A stretch of 8,866 nt of DNA from Chloroflexia bacterium (GCA_025924435.1 JAICIL010000187.1:1-8866), one strand, 5' to 3'. Shown: positions 1 to 6,420, counted from the stretch's first letter. Notes: generated by a model not told the origin, from the letters alone. Program-made: numbers and translations.

Positions 1-1466
1 TCGACATCGAGCAGGTCGCGCAGCACGTCGCGGAAAATCCGCTGCCGCCCCGCGTCCTCCGCATCCCCGCCGCCGTCGAACCACTCGGCGCGCCGCAGGT
101 AGCGCGTGCGGAGGTCCTCGATCATCTCCGCCGGCACGTCGCCCCGATGGGCGAGGGCATCGAGCCGATCGAGCGCCGCCCGCGCCGCCGCCAGCCGCGC
201 CCGCGCCTCTTCCCGTTGCAGCGCATCGTCGCTCGCGATGTGCAGCCAGCGGATGATCGGCGGGAGCGTCAGCCCTTGCCCCACCAGGGTCGCGACGATG
301 ACGCCAAAGGTCACGAAGAGGATCGAATCCCGGTTCGGGAAGGGGCCGCGATCGGTGAATTCGGGCAGAGCTAGGGCGGTGGCGAGGGAGATGACGCCGC
401 GCATCCCGGCCCAGCCGATGACGCCGAGTTCGGCGCGGGCGAGCGGGGGCGGCCCTTCCCCCTTGCTCCGGTTGAGCAGGCGCGCCAGGGCGCCCGCCGG
501 GTAGACCCAGGCGATGCGGACGACGATCACGGTGAGGCTCACGGCGATAGCATCCCAGAGCAAGGTCGGGAACGCGTGCCCGGAAAGCGCCAGAAAGATC
601 GGGTGCAGTTGCAGGCCGATCAGGATGAAGATCAGCCCGTTAATCAGGAAGGTCCCCAAATCCCAGATCGCGTCCGCCCGCAGGCGCGACGCGGGAGAGA
701 CGACGACCGGCGACCACCGCCCCAGATACAGCCCCGCCGTCACCGCCGCGAGCACGCCCGAGACGCCGAGGAGATCGGCGGGGAGGTAGGCGGCGAATGG
801 TGCGAGGAGGGCCACCATCCCCTCGACACGAATGTCCGTGATCCGGCGGCGCAGGTGCGTCACACCCCAGCCGACGGCGAGGCCCATCGCCACGCCGCCG
901 ACACTCACGGCGACGAGCCGTGCGCCCGCGCGCGGCAGGGAGAAGGCCCCCGCGACTGCCGCCGTGACCGCCGCGCCGTAGACGACCAGGGCGGTGGCGT
1001 CGTTGACGAGGCTCTCGCCTTCGAGGATGGCGACGATGCGCGGCGGGACGCCGAGGCGCGAGGCGATGGACCCGGCGGCCACCGCGTCGGTTGACGAGAC
1101 GATCGCGCCGAGCACAAAGGCTATCGCCCACGGGAAATCGAGCAACGCATGGGCGACCACGGCGACGCCGCAGGTCGTGACGATCACGAGGCCGATGGCC
1201 AGCGAGCCGATCGGGCGGAGATTGGCACGGAACTCGCGCCAGGGGGTCCGCACGGCATCCCAGTAGAGCAACGGCGGGAGGAAGAGCAGAAAGACAATGT
1301 CCGGCTCGAGCACGACGTCCGGCAGCACCGTGTTGGGGATGAAGCCGAGGATCAGGCCGACGACCACGAGCAGGATGGGGTAGGGGACGGCCAACCGGTC
1401 GGCGAGCGGGATCAGCGCGGCGACAACCGCGAGCAGGAGCAGGACGATAACGATGATCTCGTGCAT
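1..1466 (-). CDS. Na+/H+ antiporter, CPA1/NhaP family (3' end cut by window)
   Basis: This is an inner-membrane cation/proton exchanger that would expel Na+ (or K+) in exchange for protons, for pH and salt homeostasis. The frame is open from the ATG at 1466 to the window edge (488 codons, no stop), so the C-terminus is missing. About a dozen hydrophobic segments run from residue 3 to about 410. Family signatures seen are FLPPLLYWDA (62-71), SSTDAVA (124-130), LEGESLVNDATALV (148-161) with the Asn155-Asp156 pair expected at the ion site, and GWAGMRG (351-357). After residue 410 comes a charged, Ala/Arg/Glu-rich cytoplasmic tail, as in the longer bacterial CPA1 members (about 520-550 aa). An in-frame ATG lies 12 bases upstream at 1478, but the G-run between the two makes a good ribosome site for 1466. 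The gene diverges from the MNIO-like gene. Family assignment is firm; the transported ion cannot be told from sequence. Confidence 0.93.
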   Translation of the reverse strand, partial: MHEIIVIVLLLLAVVAALIPLADRLAVPYPILLVVVGLILGFIPNTVLPDVVLEPDIVFLLFLPPLLYWDAVRTPWREFRANLRPIGSLAIGLVIVTTCGVAVVAHALLDFPWAIAFVLGAIVSSTDAVAAGSIASRLGVPPRIVAILEGESLVNDATALVVYGAAVTAAVAGAFSLPRAGARLVAVSVGGVAMGLAVGWGVTHLRRRITDIRVEGMVALLAPFAAYLPADLLGVSGVLAAVTAGLYLGRWSPVVVSPASRLRADAIWDLGTFLINGLIFILIGLQLHPIFLALSGHAFPTLLWDAIAVSLTVIVVRIAWVYPAGALARLLNRSKGEGPPPLARAELGVIGWAGMRGVISLATALALPEFTDRGPFPNRDSILFVTFGVIVATLVGQGLTLPPIIRWLHIASDDALQREEARARLAAARAALDRLDALAHRGDVPAEMIEDLRTRYLRRAEWFDGGGDAEDAGRQRIFRDVLRDLLDV

Positions 1467-1530
1467 GCGCGCCCCCATCGCGATCGCGCCGCCCCCGCTC
1501 GGCGGGGCGCGGCCCGCCGCGTGTGCCGCC

Positions 1531-1536
1531 ATCATA
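1531..1536 (-). promoter_or_regulatory. possible -10 box for the antiporter gene
   Basis: On the minus strand this reads TATGAT, five of six matches to the sigma-70 -10 consensus, about 65 bases before the antiporter start. No convincing -35 box sits 16-18 bases upstream, so this is tentative. Confidence 0.3.
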
Positions 1537-1591
1537 CATGGACGGACAAGATCCACCCGCCAGCGCGGTTGATCGCATCGTCGCGCGGCAC

Positions 1592-1621
1592 TTGCGCGCG
1601 CCACGACAACCGCCATACCAT
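1592..1621 (+). promoter_or_regulatory. possible sigma-70-type promoter for the MNIO-like gene
   Basis: TTGCGC (1592-1597) and TACCAT (1616-1621) are separated by 18 bases and end about 40 bases before the ATG at 1662. Both boxes match the consensus in four of six positions. This is a moderate match in a GC-rich background. Confidence 0.4.
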
Positions 1622-1661
1622 CCGACGGGTCATCGCGGTCCGCGTCAGGGAAAGGGCCTCC

Positions 1662-2564
1662 ATGCAATTCGCCGTCCACTACTCCCGGCCCGCCGTCGCG
1701 CTCGTTGATGCCGGGCGGATCGCCCCCGATTGCTTCAAATGCCCGGCCTGGCCGGACCTGATCGCGGCGGTCGGGGCGGCGTACCCGCTCTATGTCCACT
1801 TTCCCCTGCGCGCCGGGCGGGGAACCGGCGACGCCATTGACACCGAAACGCGCCAGCCCGCCGATTGGGCAAACATCGAACGGCTGCTCACACAGACGAA
1901 CACTCCGTTCGTCAACGTCCACCTCGAACCGACGACCGACGACCACCCGGACATCCCCGCCGACACGACCGATCCCGGCCACATCGCCTTCCTGGCCGAC
2001 TGCCTGATCCGCGACCTCCGCGCCGTGGTGGGGCGGTTCGGCCCGGAGCGCGTGATCGCGGAGAATGTCCCGGAGGGCGACGGATGCCTCCGCCCCGCGT
2101 ATCTGCCCGCTGTCGTCCGCCGCGCGATCGAGGAGTGCGATTGCGGCCTCCTGCTCGACCTCTCCCACGCCCGCCGCGCCGCCCGCGCCCTCGGCATGGA
2201 CGCGGCGGACTACATCGCCATGCTCCCGCTCGAGCGGACGCGGGAAATCCACGTCAGCGGCATCCGGCGGATTGACGACCGGTGGCTCGCCATCCTGCGC
2301 GCCGGGGGCGTGGATGAGCGCGTCGTCGCGCAGTTCGCCGGGCGCTGGCAGGATCACCTTCCCTTCACCGACGCCGACTGGCAATTCGTCGCGTGGTCGC
2401 TGGACCAGATCGCGCGCGGACGCTGGGGACGGCCCTGGGTCATTGCATTGGAGTACGGCGGCGTCGGCCCGCTCTGGGAAGCGGTCACCGACGCCGATAT
2501 GCTCGCCGCACAGGTCCCGCGCCTCGCCGCCATGGTCCGCGCCTGCCACTTTTCCGGTTCGTAG
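1662..2564 (+). CDS. DUF692/MNIO-like TIM-barrel protein (putative multinuclear iron oxidase)
   Basis: This 300-aa soluble protein resembles the DUF692 family (MbnB/TglH/ChrH). Characterised members use two or three iron ions to modify cysteine residues of peptides. Seen in the sequence is the family's spaced series of potential ligands: His46 (YVHFPL), His87 (NVHLEP), Glu134-Asn135 (IAENV), Asp166 and His169 (LLLDLSHA), His197 (REIHVSG), Asp231-His232 (DHLPF) and Glu264 (IALEYGG). They lie at strand ends of a TIM-barrel-like pattern. The length suits the family (about 270-300 aa). The start at 1662 is supported by AAAGGG five bases upstream; the frame is open further upstream, but that part is arginine-rich and unlike a protein. 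No DUF2063-type partner and no Cys-rich precursor peptide lies next to it, so the substrate is unknown. A plain xylose-isomerase-type TIM barrel is the alternative. Family assignment is fairly likely; activity is inferred. Confidence 0.65.
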   Translation: MQFAVHYSRPAVALVDAGRIAPDCFKCPAWPDLIAAVGAAYPLYVHFPLRAGRGTGDAIDTETRQPADWANIERLLTQTNTPFVNVHLEPTTDDHPDIPADTTDPGHIAFLADCLIRDLRAVVGRFGPERVIAENVPEGDGCLRPAYLPAVVRRAIEECDCGLLLDLSHARRAARALGMDAADYIAMLPLERTREIHVSGIRRIDDRWLAILRAGGVDERVVAQFAGRWQDHLPFTDADWQFVAWSLDQIARGRWGRPWVIALEYGGVGPLWEAVTDADMLAAQVPRLAAMVRACHFSGS

Positions 2565-2568
2565 GGCG

Positions 2569-2581
2569 TGCTATCATTGCG
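2569..2581 (+). promoter_or_regulatory. extended -10 promoter for the small membrane protein
   Basis: TGCTATCATTGCG contains an extended -10 (TG-C-TATCAT, with TATCAT at 2572-2577) just after the stop of the preceding gene and 38 bases before the ATG at 2615. The same 13 bases occur exactly at 7005-7017 upstream of another small gene. No good -35 box is visible, as is common for extended -10 promoters. Confidence 0.5.
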
Positions 2582-2614
2582 ACGCACGGCCCAGCAGGCA
2601 ATCGGAGGCGCGCG

Positions 2615-2884
2615 ATGCAGTTCTTGCAGTCTATCGGGGCGTTGGAGACGATCTCGCTCGTCGTCTTCGTCGCCGTGGGGGTCGCGCTGCGCCGCTGGCT
2701 GGTCCGCGCGGAGCGGGACGGGCGGCTCGACCGCTCGCGCTGGGTCTTCCGCAGGGGAACCGTCGCGAGCGCGCGCGGGATGTGGGCCTCTCCGCACCAG
2801 CGCAGCGCGGCGGAGCGCAACCAGCCGGAACAGGAACTCCCGCCCCTCCCCTTCCGCGACCAACAACCACCCGACGGCCGGTGA
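2615..2884 (+). CDS. small single-pass membrane protein, unknown function
   Basis: I do not recognise this 89-aa protein. A hydrophobic segment at about residues 12-24 (ISLVVFVAVGVAL) is followed at once by Arg-Arg and a strongly basic stretch (residues 25-48). This predicts a short N-terminus outside, one membrane helix and a cytoplasmic tail. The C-terminal third is Pro/Gln/Glu-rich and probably disordered. There are no cysteines, which argues against its being a Cys-containing substrate of the preceding MNIO-like protein. The start is fixed by CGGAGG at 2603-2608, six bases before the ATG. The gene has its own extended -10 promoter 51 bases after the preceding gene, so co-transcription is possible but not required. 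It converges with the cupredoxin gene 24 bases away. That it is a real gene rests on the ribosome site and promoter. Confidence 0.6.
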   Translation: MQFLQSIGALETISLVVFVAVGVALRRWLVRAERDGRLDRSRWVFRRGTVASARGMWASPHQRSAAERNQPEQELPPLPFRDQQPPDGR

Positions 2885-2886
2885 CG

Positions 2887-2901
2887 CCCCGGTGCGCGGG
2901 G
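2887..2901. terminator. weak hairpin between convergent genes
   Basis: CCCCG (2887-2891) pairs with CGGGG (2897-2901) around a five-base loop, in the 24-base gap between two converging genes. There is no T-run on either side, so it can only be a weak candidate for stopping transcription from either direction. Confidence 0.2.
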
Positions 2902-2908
2902 ACGCGAT

Positions 2909-3505
2909 CTATTTCACTGTCAGCGTGCCTTTCATGCCGAGGAGATCGTGGCCGGGGACGGTGCAGAGATAGTCGTAGGTCCCCGGCTTGAGGTCGAGCG
3001 TCACGGTCATCGTTGTGCCGGGATCGAGCGTCGGTACGCCCTTGTCTTCGCCGTTGATCTTCACGTTGAAGTTGTGCGGCGAGGGGCCGTTATTCTTGAC
3101 ATTGAACGTCACCATGCCCGCTCCCACCGTGGATTTGTCCAGCGCGATAGCGAAATCCTTCAGTTCGACGGCGACGGTGTTGCCGCCGGCAGCGGCGGGG
3201 GCGGATGCGGAGCCGGCGGGCGACGTCGGCGCACCGGCGGCGCTGCTGGCCGCGGCCGGTGCGGTCGTCGCGGCGGGGGCGGCGGTTGCCGCGGCGCTGG
3301 CCGCCGGTTGTGTGGCGGCAGCGGCGCTGGATGCGGACGCCACGGTCGGTGCGGTCGTCGCGGCGGCGGGGGCGGCGCCGGATGCACCGGTCGCGGCGCG
3401 CGTCGGCGACGCGGTCGTCGCGGTGGCGGTCGTGCTCCCGCCGCAGGCGGCGAGCGAGGCGCAGAGTATCAGCAATCCGAGCGTGAGCAAGAGGCGATGG
3501 CGCAT
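2909..3505 (-). CDS. cupredoxin-domain lipoprotein (blue copper electron carrier)
   Basis: This 198-aa protein is probably an extracytoplasmic one-electron carrier. Residues 1-21 form a lipoprotein signal: Arg-rich start, hydrophobic core, then LAAC with Cys21 as the lipidated residue. Residues 22-108 are a low-complexity Ala/Ser/Thr/Pro linker that would hold the domain away from the membrane. Residues 109-198 are a compact cupredoxin domain with all four type-1 copper ligands: His144 (SPHNF), Cys181, His186 and Met191 (LCTVPGHDLLGM). The C-x4-H-x4-M spacing is like that of auracyanins of Chloroflexus. An ATG three codons upstream (3514) directly abuts the AAAGGG ribosome site (3515-3520), while the ATG at 3505 lies nine bases from it, so 3505 is the better start. 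It diverges from the FAD oxidoreductase gene. Redox partners are not evident nearby. Confidence 0.9.
   Translation of the reverse strand: MRHRLLLTLGLLILCASLAACGGSTTATATTASPTRAATGASGAAPAAATTAPTVASASSAAAATQPAASAAATAAPAATTAPAAASSAAGAPTSPAGSASAPAAAGGNTVAVELKDFAIALDKSTVGAGMVTFNVKNNGPSPHNFNVKINGEDKGVPTLDPGTTMTVTLDLKPGTYDYLCTVPGHDLLGMKGTLTVK
3257..3423. repeat. short direct repeats encoding the lipoprotein linker
   Basis: The 13-mer GCGGTCGTCGCGG occurs at 3261-3273, 3351-3363 and 3411-3423. The first two copies extend to 20 identical bases (3257-3276 and 3347-3366). Spacings of 90 and 60 bases are multiples of 30, so the reading frame of the linker is preserved. On the coding strand they encode an Ala-Thr-Thr-Ala unit. 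Repeats of this kind allow linker length to change in-frame by slippage or recombination. Confidence 0.6.
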
Positions 3506-3514
3506 GTTGCACAT

Positions 3515-3665
3515 CCCTTTCGGCGTATCGCGGAACGACGGCGACGGTACATCTATTACCTCTTACGTGTGGCGGCACGCGCCTGGATGCATTGCCAGTG
3601 CATGCGGGGCGTGCGAACATCGGCATGCGAAAGATTCGAGCGGCAGGCGGGAGGTGGCAGGCGGG
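3515..3665. promoter_or_regulatory. divergent intergenic region between cupredoxin and FAD oxidoreductase genes
   Basis: This 151-base gap must hold promoters for both directions. For the plus-strand gene, TTGCCA (3592-3597) and GAACAT (3615-3620) are 17 bases apart, a good -35 with a poor -10. For the minus-strand gene, the best -10-like hexamer is TAATAG (minus strand, 3558-3553), without a clear -35. Several GCATGC/TGCAT words occur at 3588-3628, which could be binding sites or chance. Confidence 0.35.
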
Positions 3666-4871
3666 ATGGCGAGCGGCGGGCGGCAACAGGCGGCGGAGGT
3701 CGTCATCATCGGCGGCGGGGTGATGGGCTGCGCCATCGCCCATGAATTAGCGACGCGCGGCGTCGGCGTGACGGTCGTCGAGCAGCGCGAAGTCGCCGCC
3801 TCCGCGTCCGGGGCGTCGGCGGGCGGCGTGCGGCAGCAGGGGCGCGACTTGCGCGAACTTCCCCTCGCGCTGCGGGCGATCCCCCGCTGGCCCGGCCTCG
3901 CCGACCGCCTCGGCGCGGATGTCGAATACCGGCGCGGCGGCCACCTGACGCTGATCGAGGATGAGGCGATCCTGCCCGCCTTCGCGCAGTCCGTCACGCG
4001 GCAGCGGGAGGCGGGGCTGGCGATCCGCCTCGTCGAGCCGCGCGGCCTCGAAGCGATCATGCCGGGCATCTCCCCGACCGTCGTCGCCGGTTCCTACACG
4101 CCGGAGGACGGCCACGCCAACCCGATCCTGACGACCAAAGCCTTCGCGGACGCGGCAATCCGGGCCGGGGCGCGCATCCGCGAGCGGACGGCGATGACGG
4201 GCTTCGTGAAGGACGCCACCGGCCGCATCGTCGCGGTGGAGACGACGGCGGGGACGCTCCCCTGCCGCTGGGCGGTCAACGCGGCGGGCGCGTGGGCGGG
4301 CGAGGTGGCGCGGCGGGCGGGCACGGCCATCCCGCTGCACCCCGCCTGCTACCAGATGCTCGTCACCGCCCCCGCGCCGCACATCCTCGACCCGGTCGTC
4401 GGCTGCGTCGGGCGGCCGCTCTCGCTCAAGCAGGTGCCGGAGGGCGGCTTCGTCGTCGGCGGCGGCTGGGCGGGCACGGTGCATCTCGACAATGGCCGGG
4501 CGGGCACCATCGGCGCGCATATCGCGGGGAGCGCGGCGGCCTGCACCGGCATCCTGCCGCTCCTGCGCCGCCTGCCGCTGCTGCGCGCGTGGAGCGGCAT
4601 GGAGGGCGAAAGCCCGGACGGTATCCCGATGATCGGCCCCGCACCGGATGTGCCCGGCCTCTTCCATTGCTGCGGCTTCACCGGCCACGGCTTCGCCATC
4701 TCGCCGGAGGTCGGCGCGGTCGCGGGCGAATGGCTGGCGACCGGCGCGCCGCCGTACGACCTGCACCACTTCGACCCGGCGCGCTTCGCGGGCGGCGCCG
4801 TCCCCGCCCGCGCGCTGCCGATGGGCACGATTGACTTCACGCGGAATGAAACGACGCCGCAACCGGGCTGA
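3666..4871 (+). CDS. FAD-dependent amine/amino-acid oxidoreductase, DAO family
   Basis: This 401-aa soluble flavoenzyme belongs to the DAO superfamily (glycine oxidase, sarcosine oxidase beta, D-amino-acid dehydrogenase). Such enzymes oxidise the C-N bond of a small amine or amino acid with FAD as acceptor. The N-terminal Rossmann fold is clear: VVIIGGGVMG at 12-21 gives the GxGxxG motif, and Glu39 at the end of the second strand is placed to bind the FAD ribose. ASASGASAGGVRQQGRD (45-61) is the second FAD-contact segment typical of the sarcosine oxidase beta/DadA-like group. The C-terminal FAD-binding segment is DGIPMIGPAP (318-327) plus GFTGHGFAISP (337-347). Length is normal. The start is set by GGAGGTGG around 3650-3657, nine bases upstream; the frame is open farther up, but only across the antisense of the lipoprotein. 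The substrate cannot be told. A lipoprotein gene follows 58 bases downstream without a visible terminator. Confidence 0.88.
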   Translation: MASGGRQQAAEVVIIGGGVMGCAIAHELATRGVGVTVVEQREVAASASGASAGGVRQQGRDLRELPLALRAIPRWPGLADRLGADVEYRRGGHLTLIEDEAILPAFAQSVTRQREAGLAIRLVEPRGLEAIMPGISPTVVAGSYTPEDGHANPILTTKAFADAAIRAGARIRERTAMTGFVKDATGRIVAVETTAGTLPCRWAVNAAGAWAGEVARRAGTAIPLHPACYQMLVTAPAPHILDPVVGCVGRPLSLKQVPEGGFVVGGGWAGTVHLDNGRAGTIGAHIAGSAAACTGILPLLRRLPLLRAWSGMEGESPDGIPMIGPAPDVPGLFHCCGFTGHGFAISPEVGAVAGEWLATGAPPYDLHHFDPARFAGGAVPARALPMGTIDFTRNETTPQPG

Positions 4872-4929
4872 TCCATCGGCGGCGTCGGCACGCGCGGGAT
4901 TCCGCCCATCCGAACGGCAGGAGGAATGT

Positions 4930-5424
4930 ATGCGCCCGCTCTGGCTCGCTCTCGCGCTCTCGCTCGTTGCCTGCGGCGGGAGTTCCGCCGCGCCGACACG
5001 CCCCCCCGCATCCACACCCAACCTCGCGCTGACCGCGACGGCCATCGTGCGGCGGGGTGGCGCCACCGGCGCGCCGCTCGGTTCCCCGACCGCGACGAAC
5101 CGCCCCCTCCTGCCCCCGTCCCCGACCAGTGCGTCGGGATCGCCTTCGCCGGTCCCCGTCACCTTCATCTCGGTCACCGGCGCGCCGCCGGGCCGTGACG
5201 CCTCGGCGACGATCCAGGGCCCGCCGAACACGGTCTGCTCCATCGAGTTCTTCGCGCCCGGCGGGGAGACGACCGAAGCGCCCGGCCTCGACGACAAGCG
5301 GACCGATGCCAGCGGCCGGACGTCGTGGTCCTGGCCTATCGCCACCGGCACACCGCCGGGAATGGGTCGGGTGATCGTCTTCTGCGGCAGTGCGGTGGGC
5401 ACCGGGCCGATCACCATCGGGTGA
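4930..5424 (+). CDS. small lipoprotein with two-Cys Ig-like domain
   Basis: This 164-aa protein is exported and lipid-anchored. Residues 1-15 form a short lipoprotein signal (LALALSLVAC, Cys15 lipidated). Residues 16-77 are a Pro/Ser/Thr/Ala-rich linker. Residues 78-164 form a beta-rich domain with the pattern seen in many Chloroflexota and Actinobacteria surface proteins: ASATIQ, then CSIEFF (Cys103), then a Gly-Leu...Lys-Thr-Asp-Ala-Ser-Gly-Arg segment, SWSW (132-135), TPPG (141-144) and VIVFC (Cys152). The two cysteines probably form one disulfide. I know no enzymatic role for this domain; adhesion or a structural role is inferred. AGGAGG (4919-4924) lies five bases before the ATG at 4930, and the overlapping ATG at 4926 is out of frame. 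It may be co-transcribed with the flavoenzyme gene 58 bases upstream. Confidence 0.8.
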   Translation: MRPLWLALALSLVACGGSSAAPTRPPASTPNLALTATAIVRRGGATGAPLGSPTATNRPLLPPSPTSASGSPSPVPVTFISVTGAPPGRDASATIQGPPNTVCSIEFFAPGGETTEAPGLDDKRTDASGRTSWSWPIATGTPPGMGRVIVFCGSAVGTGPITIG

Positions 5425-5463
5425 AGGAAGTCCCACGCGCAGGCGCTGAAGGGACTGCGCGGT

Positions 5464-5484
5464 CCGGCGCTCTTTCCTCGCCGG
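5464..5484. repeat. short inverted repeat downstream of the lipoprotein gene
   Basis: CCGGCG (5464-5469) and CGCCGG (5479-5484) enclose a nine-base loop, 40 bases past the lipoprotein stop. AGTCCC (5427-5432) and GGGACT (5449-5454) form another possible stem just before it. Neither is followed by a T-run, so a terminator role is weak. Nothing else is visible in the gap 5425-5575. Confidence 0.3.
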
Positions 5485-5575
5485 GAAGAAACTCCTACGA
5501 AACATGCCCGGCATGCGGACTGCCGCGCCCGAGGAGTCGGGAGGTTTTCCCGATGGCGGGCGTGCCGCCGCTCCC

Positions 5576-5581
5576 TATACT
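5576..5581 (+). promoter_or_regulatory. possible -10 box for the small gene at 5645
   Basis: TATACT matches the -10 consensus in five of six positions and lies 63 bases before the GTG start at 5645. No matching -35 box is seen at the normal distance. Confidence 0.35.
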
Positions 5582-5644
5582 GCACCCACAGCACCGGCAG
5601 CGCGCCGGGCCGCGGGGGCGTCGCAACGCGATTGAGGGGAAACG

Positions 5645-5866
5645 GTGGCAGCACTGATAGACGAGGTTTGGAGTGAGGATGCGGATTTTCACCGCGTATT
5701 TTCCGTGCTGATGGAGGCACGAGTCACCGCGCGCGCCCTGTTCGATCTTTTCCCCGACGAATGCGCCGCCTCCCCGCTCTATCAGCGCCTCGAGGACGCG
5801 CTGAGCGAGATATGGGTCGAACTGACGCGGGTGGAGCGGCGGACCGGCTGGGACGCCGTCGGATGA
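5645..5866 (+). CDS. small helical protein, unknown function
   Basis: I do not recognise this 73-aa protein. It is acidic and appears almost all helical, with hydrophobic/charged periodicity at residues 14-37 (RVFSVLMEARVTARALFDLF) and 45-66 (LYQRLEDALSEIWVELTRVE). This would suit a two-helix hairpin that packs with a partner or forms a dimer. There is one Cys (Cys40), no signal peptide and no membrane segment. The start is GTG; GAGGGG at 5634-5639 lies five bases upstream and supports it. The next gene begins seven bases after the stop, so the two are very likely one operon, and a functional link with that protein is the best lead. A -10-like box precedes it. Confidence 0.6.
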   Translation: MAALIDEVWSEDADFHRVFSVLMEARVTARALFDLFPDECAASPLYQRLEDALSEIWVELTRVERRTGWDAVG

Positions 5867-5873
5867 GCGCCGT

Positions 5874-6182
5874 ATGGATGCGGAATGGGCGGGGCGCGGC
5901 GGTGGTCGGGTGAGGATGGAAACCGAACCCGAGAAGCGATACGAGGGGCGCTACCGCCCGCTCATCGCTCTCCTCACCGCGACAGAGGCCAACATGATTG
6001 CATGCACCTTCGCCGAGATCGAGCGCCTCACGGGGAAGCCGCTCGCCATTTCGGCGCAAACAGACGCGACCTCGTGGGTCAGTCCCCGCTACGGGTATAT
6101 CCGCGAGTGGCGGGCGATGGGCTGGCGGGCGCGGTTGGACCGGGAACGGCGGCGGGTGGAATGGCGGCGGATAGATGGATAG
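5874..6182 (+). CDS. DUF7662-like domain protein (TFxEIExLxGxPL...GW motif)
   Basis: This protein of up to 102 aa matches, as I recall it, a small bacterial domain of unknown function with the order: RY.PL...L, then TFAEIE..L.G.PL..SA, then a Trp, then W..MGW....D....V...R. Here these are RYRPLIALL (26-34), TFAEIERLTGKPLAISA (45-61), Trp68, REWRAMGW (77-84) and VEWRRI (95-100). In relatives the central segment usually carries a Trp-Trp pair and Asn; here it is TSWVSPRYGY, a variation. The family name DUF7662 is from memory and needs a profile search. The basic C-terminus suggests nucleic-acid contact, which is inference. The start is uncertain: the ATG at 5874 has only a weak ribosome site inside the preceding gene, while the GTG at 5910 or ATG at 5916 would drop a Gly/Arg-rich, unconserved N-terminus. 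It lies seven bases after the preceding stop, so an operon is likely. Confidence 0.65.
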   Translation: MDAEWAGRGGGRVRMETEPEKRYEGRYRPLIALLTATEANMIACTFAEIERLTGKPLAISAQTDATSWVSPRYGYIREWRAMGWRARLDRERRRVEWRRIDG

Positions 6183-6189
6183 GAGCGAG

Positions 6190-6256
6190 GGGCGGAGCCG
6201 CCATCCGATCGCTCTCTCCGGGACCCGTGTTCCATCTCAGATGAGCGGCTCCGCCC
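6190..6256. repeat. perfect 12-bp inverted repeat, REP-like arms
   Basis: GGGCGGAGCCGC (6190-6201) is perfectly complementary to GCGGCTCCGCCC (6245-6256), with 43 bases between. Each arm is itself nearly self-complementary (GGCGG-AG-CCGCC on the left), as in REP-type intergenic elements. It starts eight bases after the stop of the gene ending at 6182. Confidence 0.7.
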
Positions 6257-6333
6257 ATGATTCTTTCCCTCCCGCGATCCGGTTCCAGCCGCGGGGCGCG
6301 GCGATCGCGCGGCCCGGTAGCGAGACGGTCGGG

Positions 6334-6372
6334 GCACCCGATGCCGGAGCGGGATACGAGGATATCGGGTGC
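6334..6372. repeat. perfect 9-bp inverted repeat
   Basis: GCACCCGAT (6334-6342) pairs with ATCGGGTGC (6364-6372) around a 21-base loop. It is not followed by a T-run, so it looks like an internal element of a folded RNA or a protein-binding site rather than a terminator. Confidence 0.6.
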
Positions 6373-6420
6373 GACACGATGTGATCGGTATTTTTCCGCC
6401 ATCACCGCGCTCTCTTCTCT

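Noticed and set aside
640..1578. 312-codon minus-strand open frame
   Set aside because: It overlaps the antiporter gene in another frame, is Arg/Pro-rich and has no family signature; the antiporter frame has clear membrane segments and motifs.
3180..3430. GC-rich repeat tract as a CRISPR or tandem-repeat array
   Set aside because: The repeats lie inside a coding sequence and simply encode the Ala/Thr/Ser linker of the lipoprotein.
2988..3665. N-terminal extension of the flavoenzyme frame across the lipoprotein gene
   Set aside because: The extension is low-complexity antisense of the lipoprotein linker; the Rossmann motif begins just after the ATG at 3666, which has a good ribosome site.
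3747..5720. 657-codon minus-strand open frame
   Set aside because: It is antisense to the flavoenzyme and lipoprotein genes, is Arg/Ala-rich, and looks like a GC-rich shadow.
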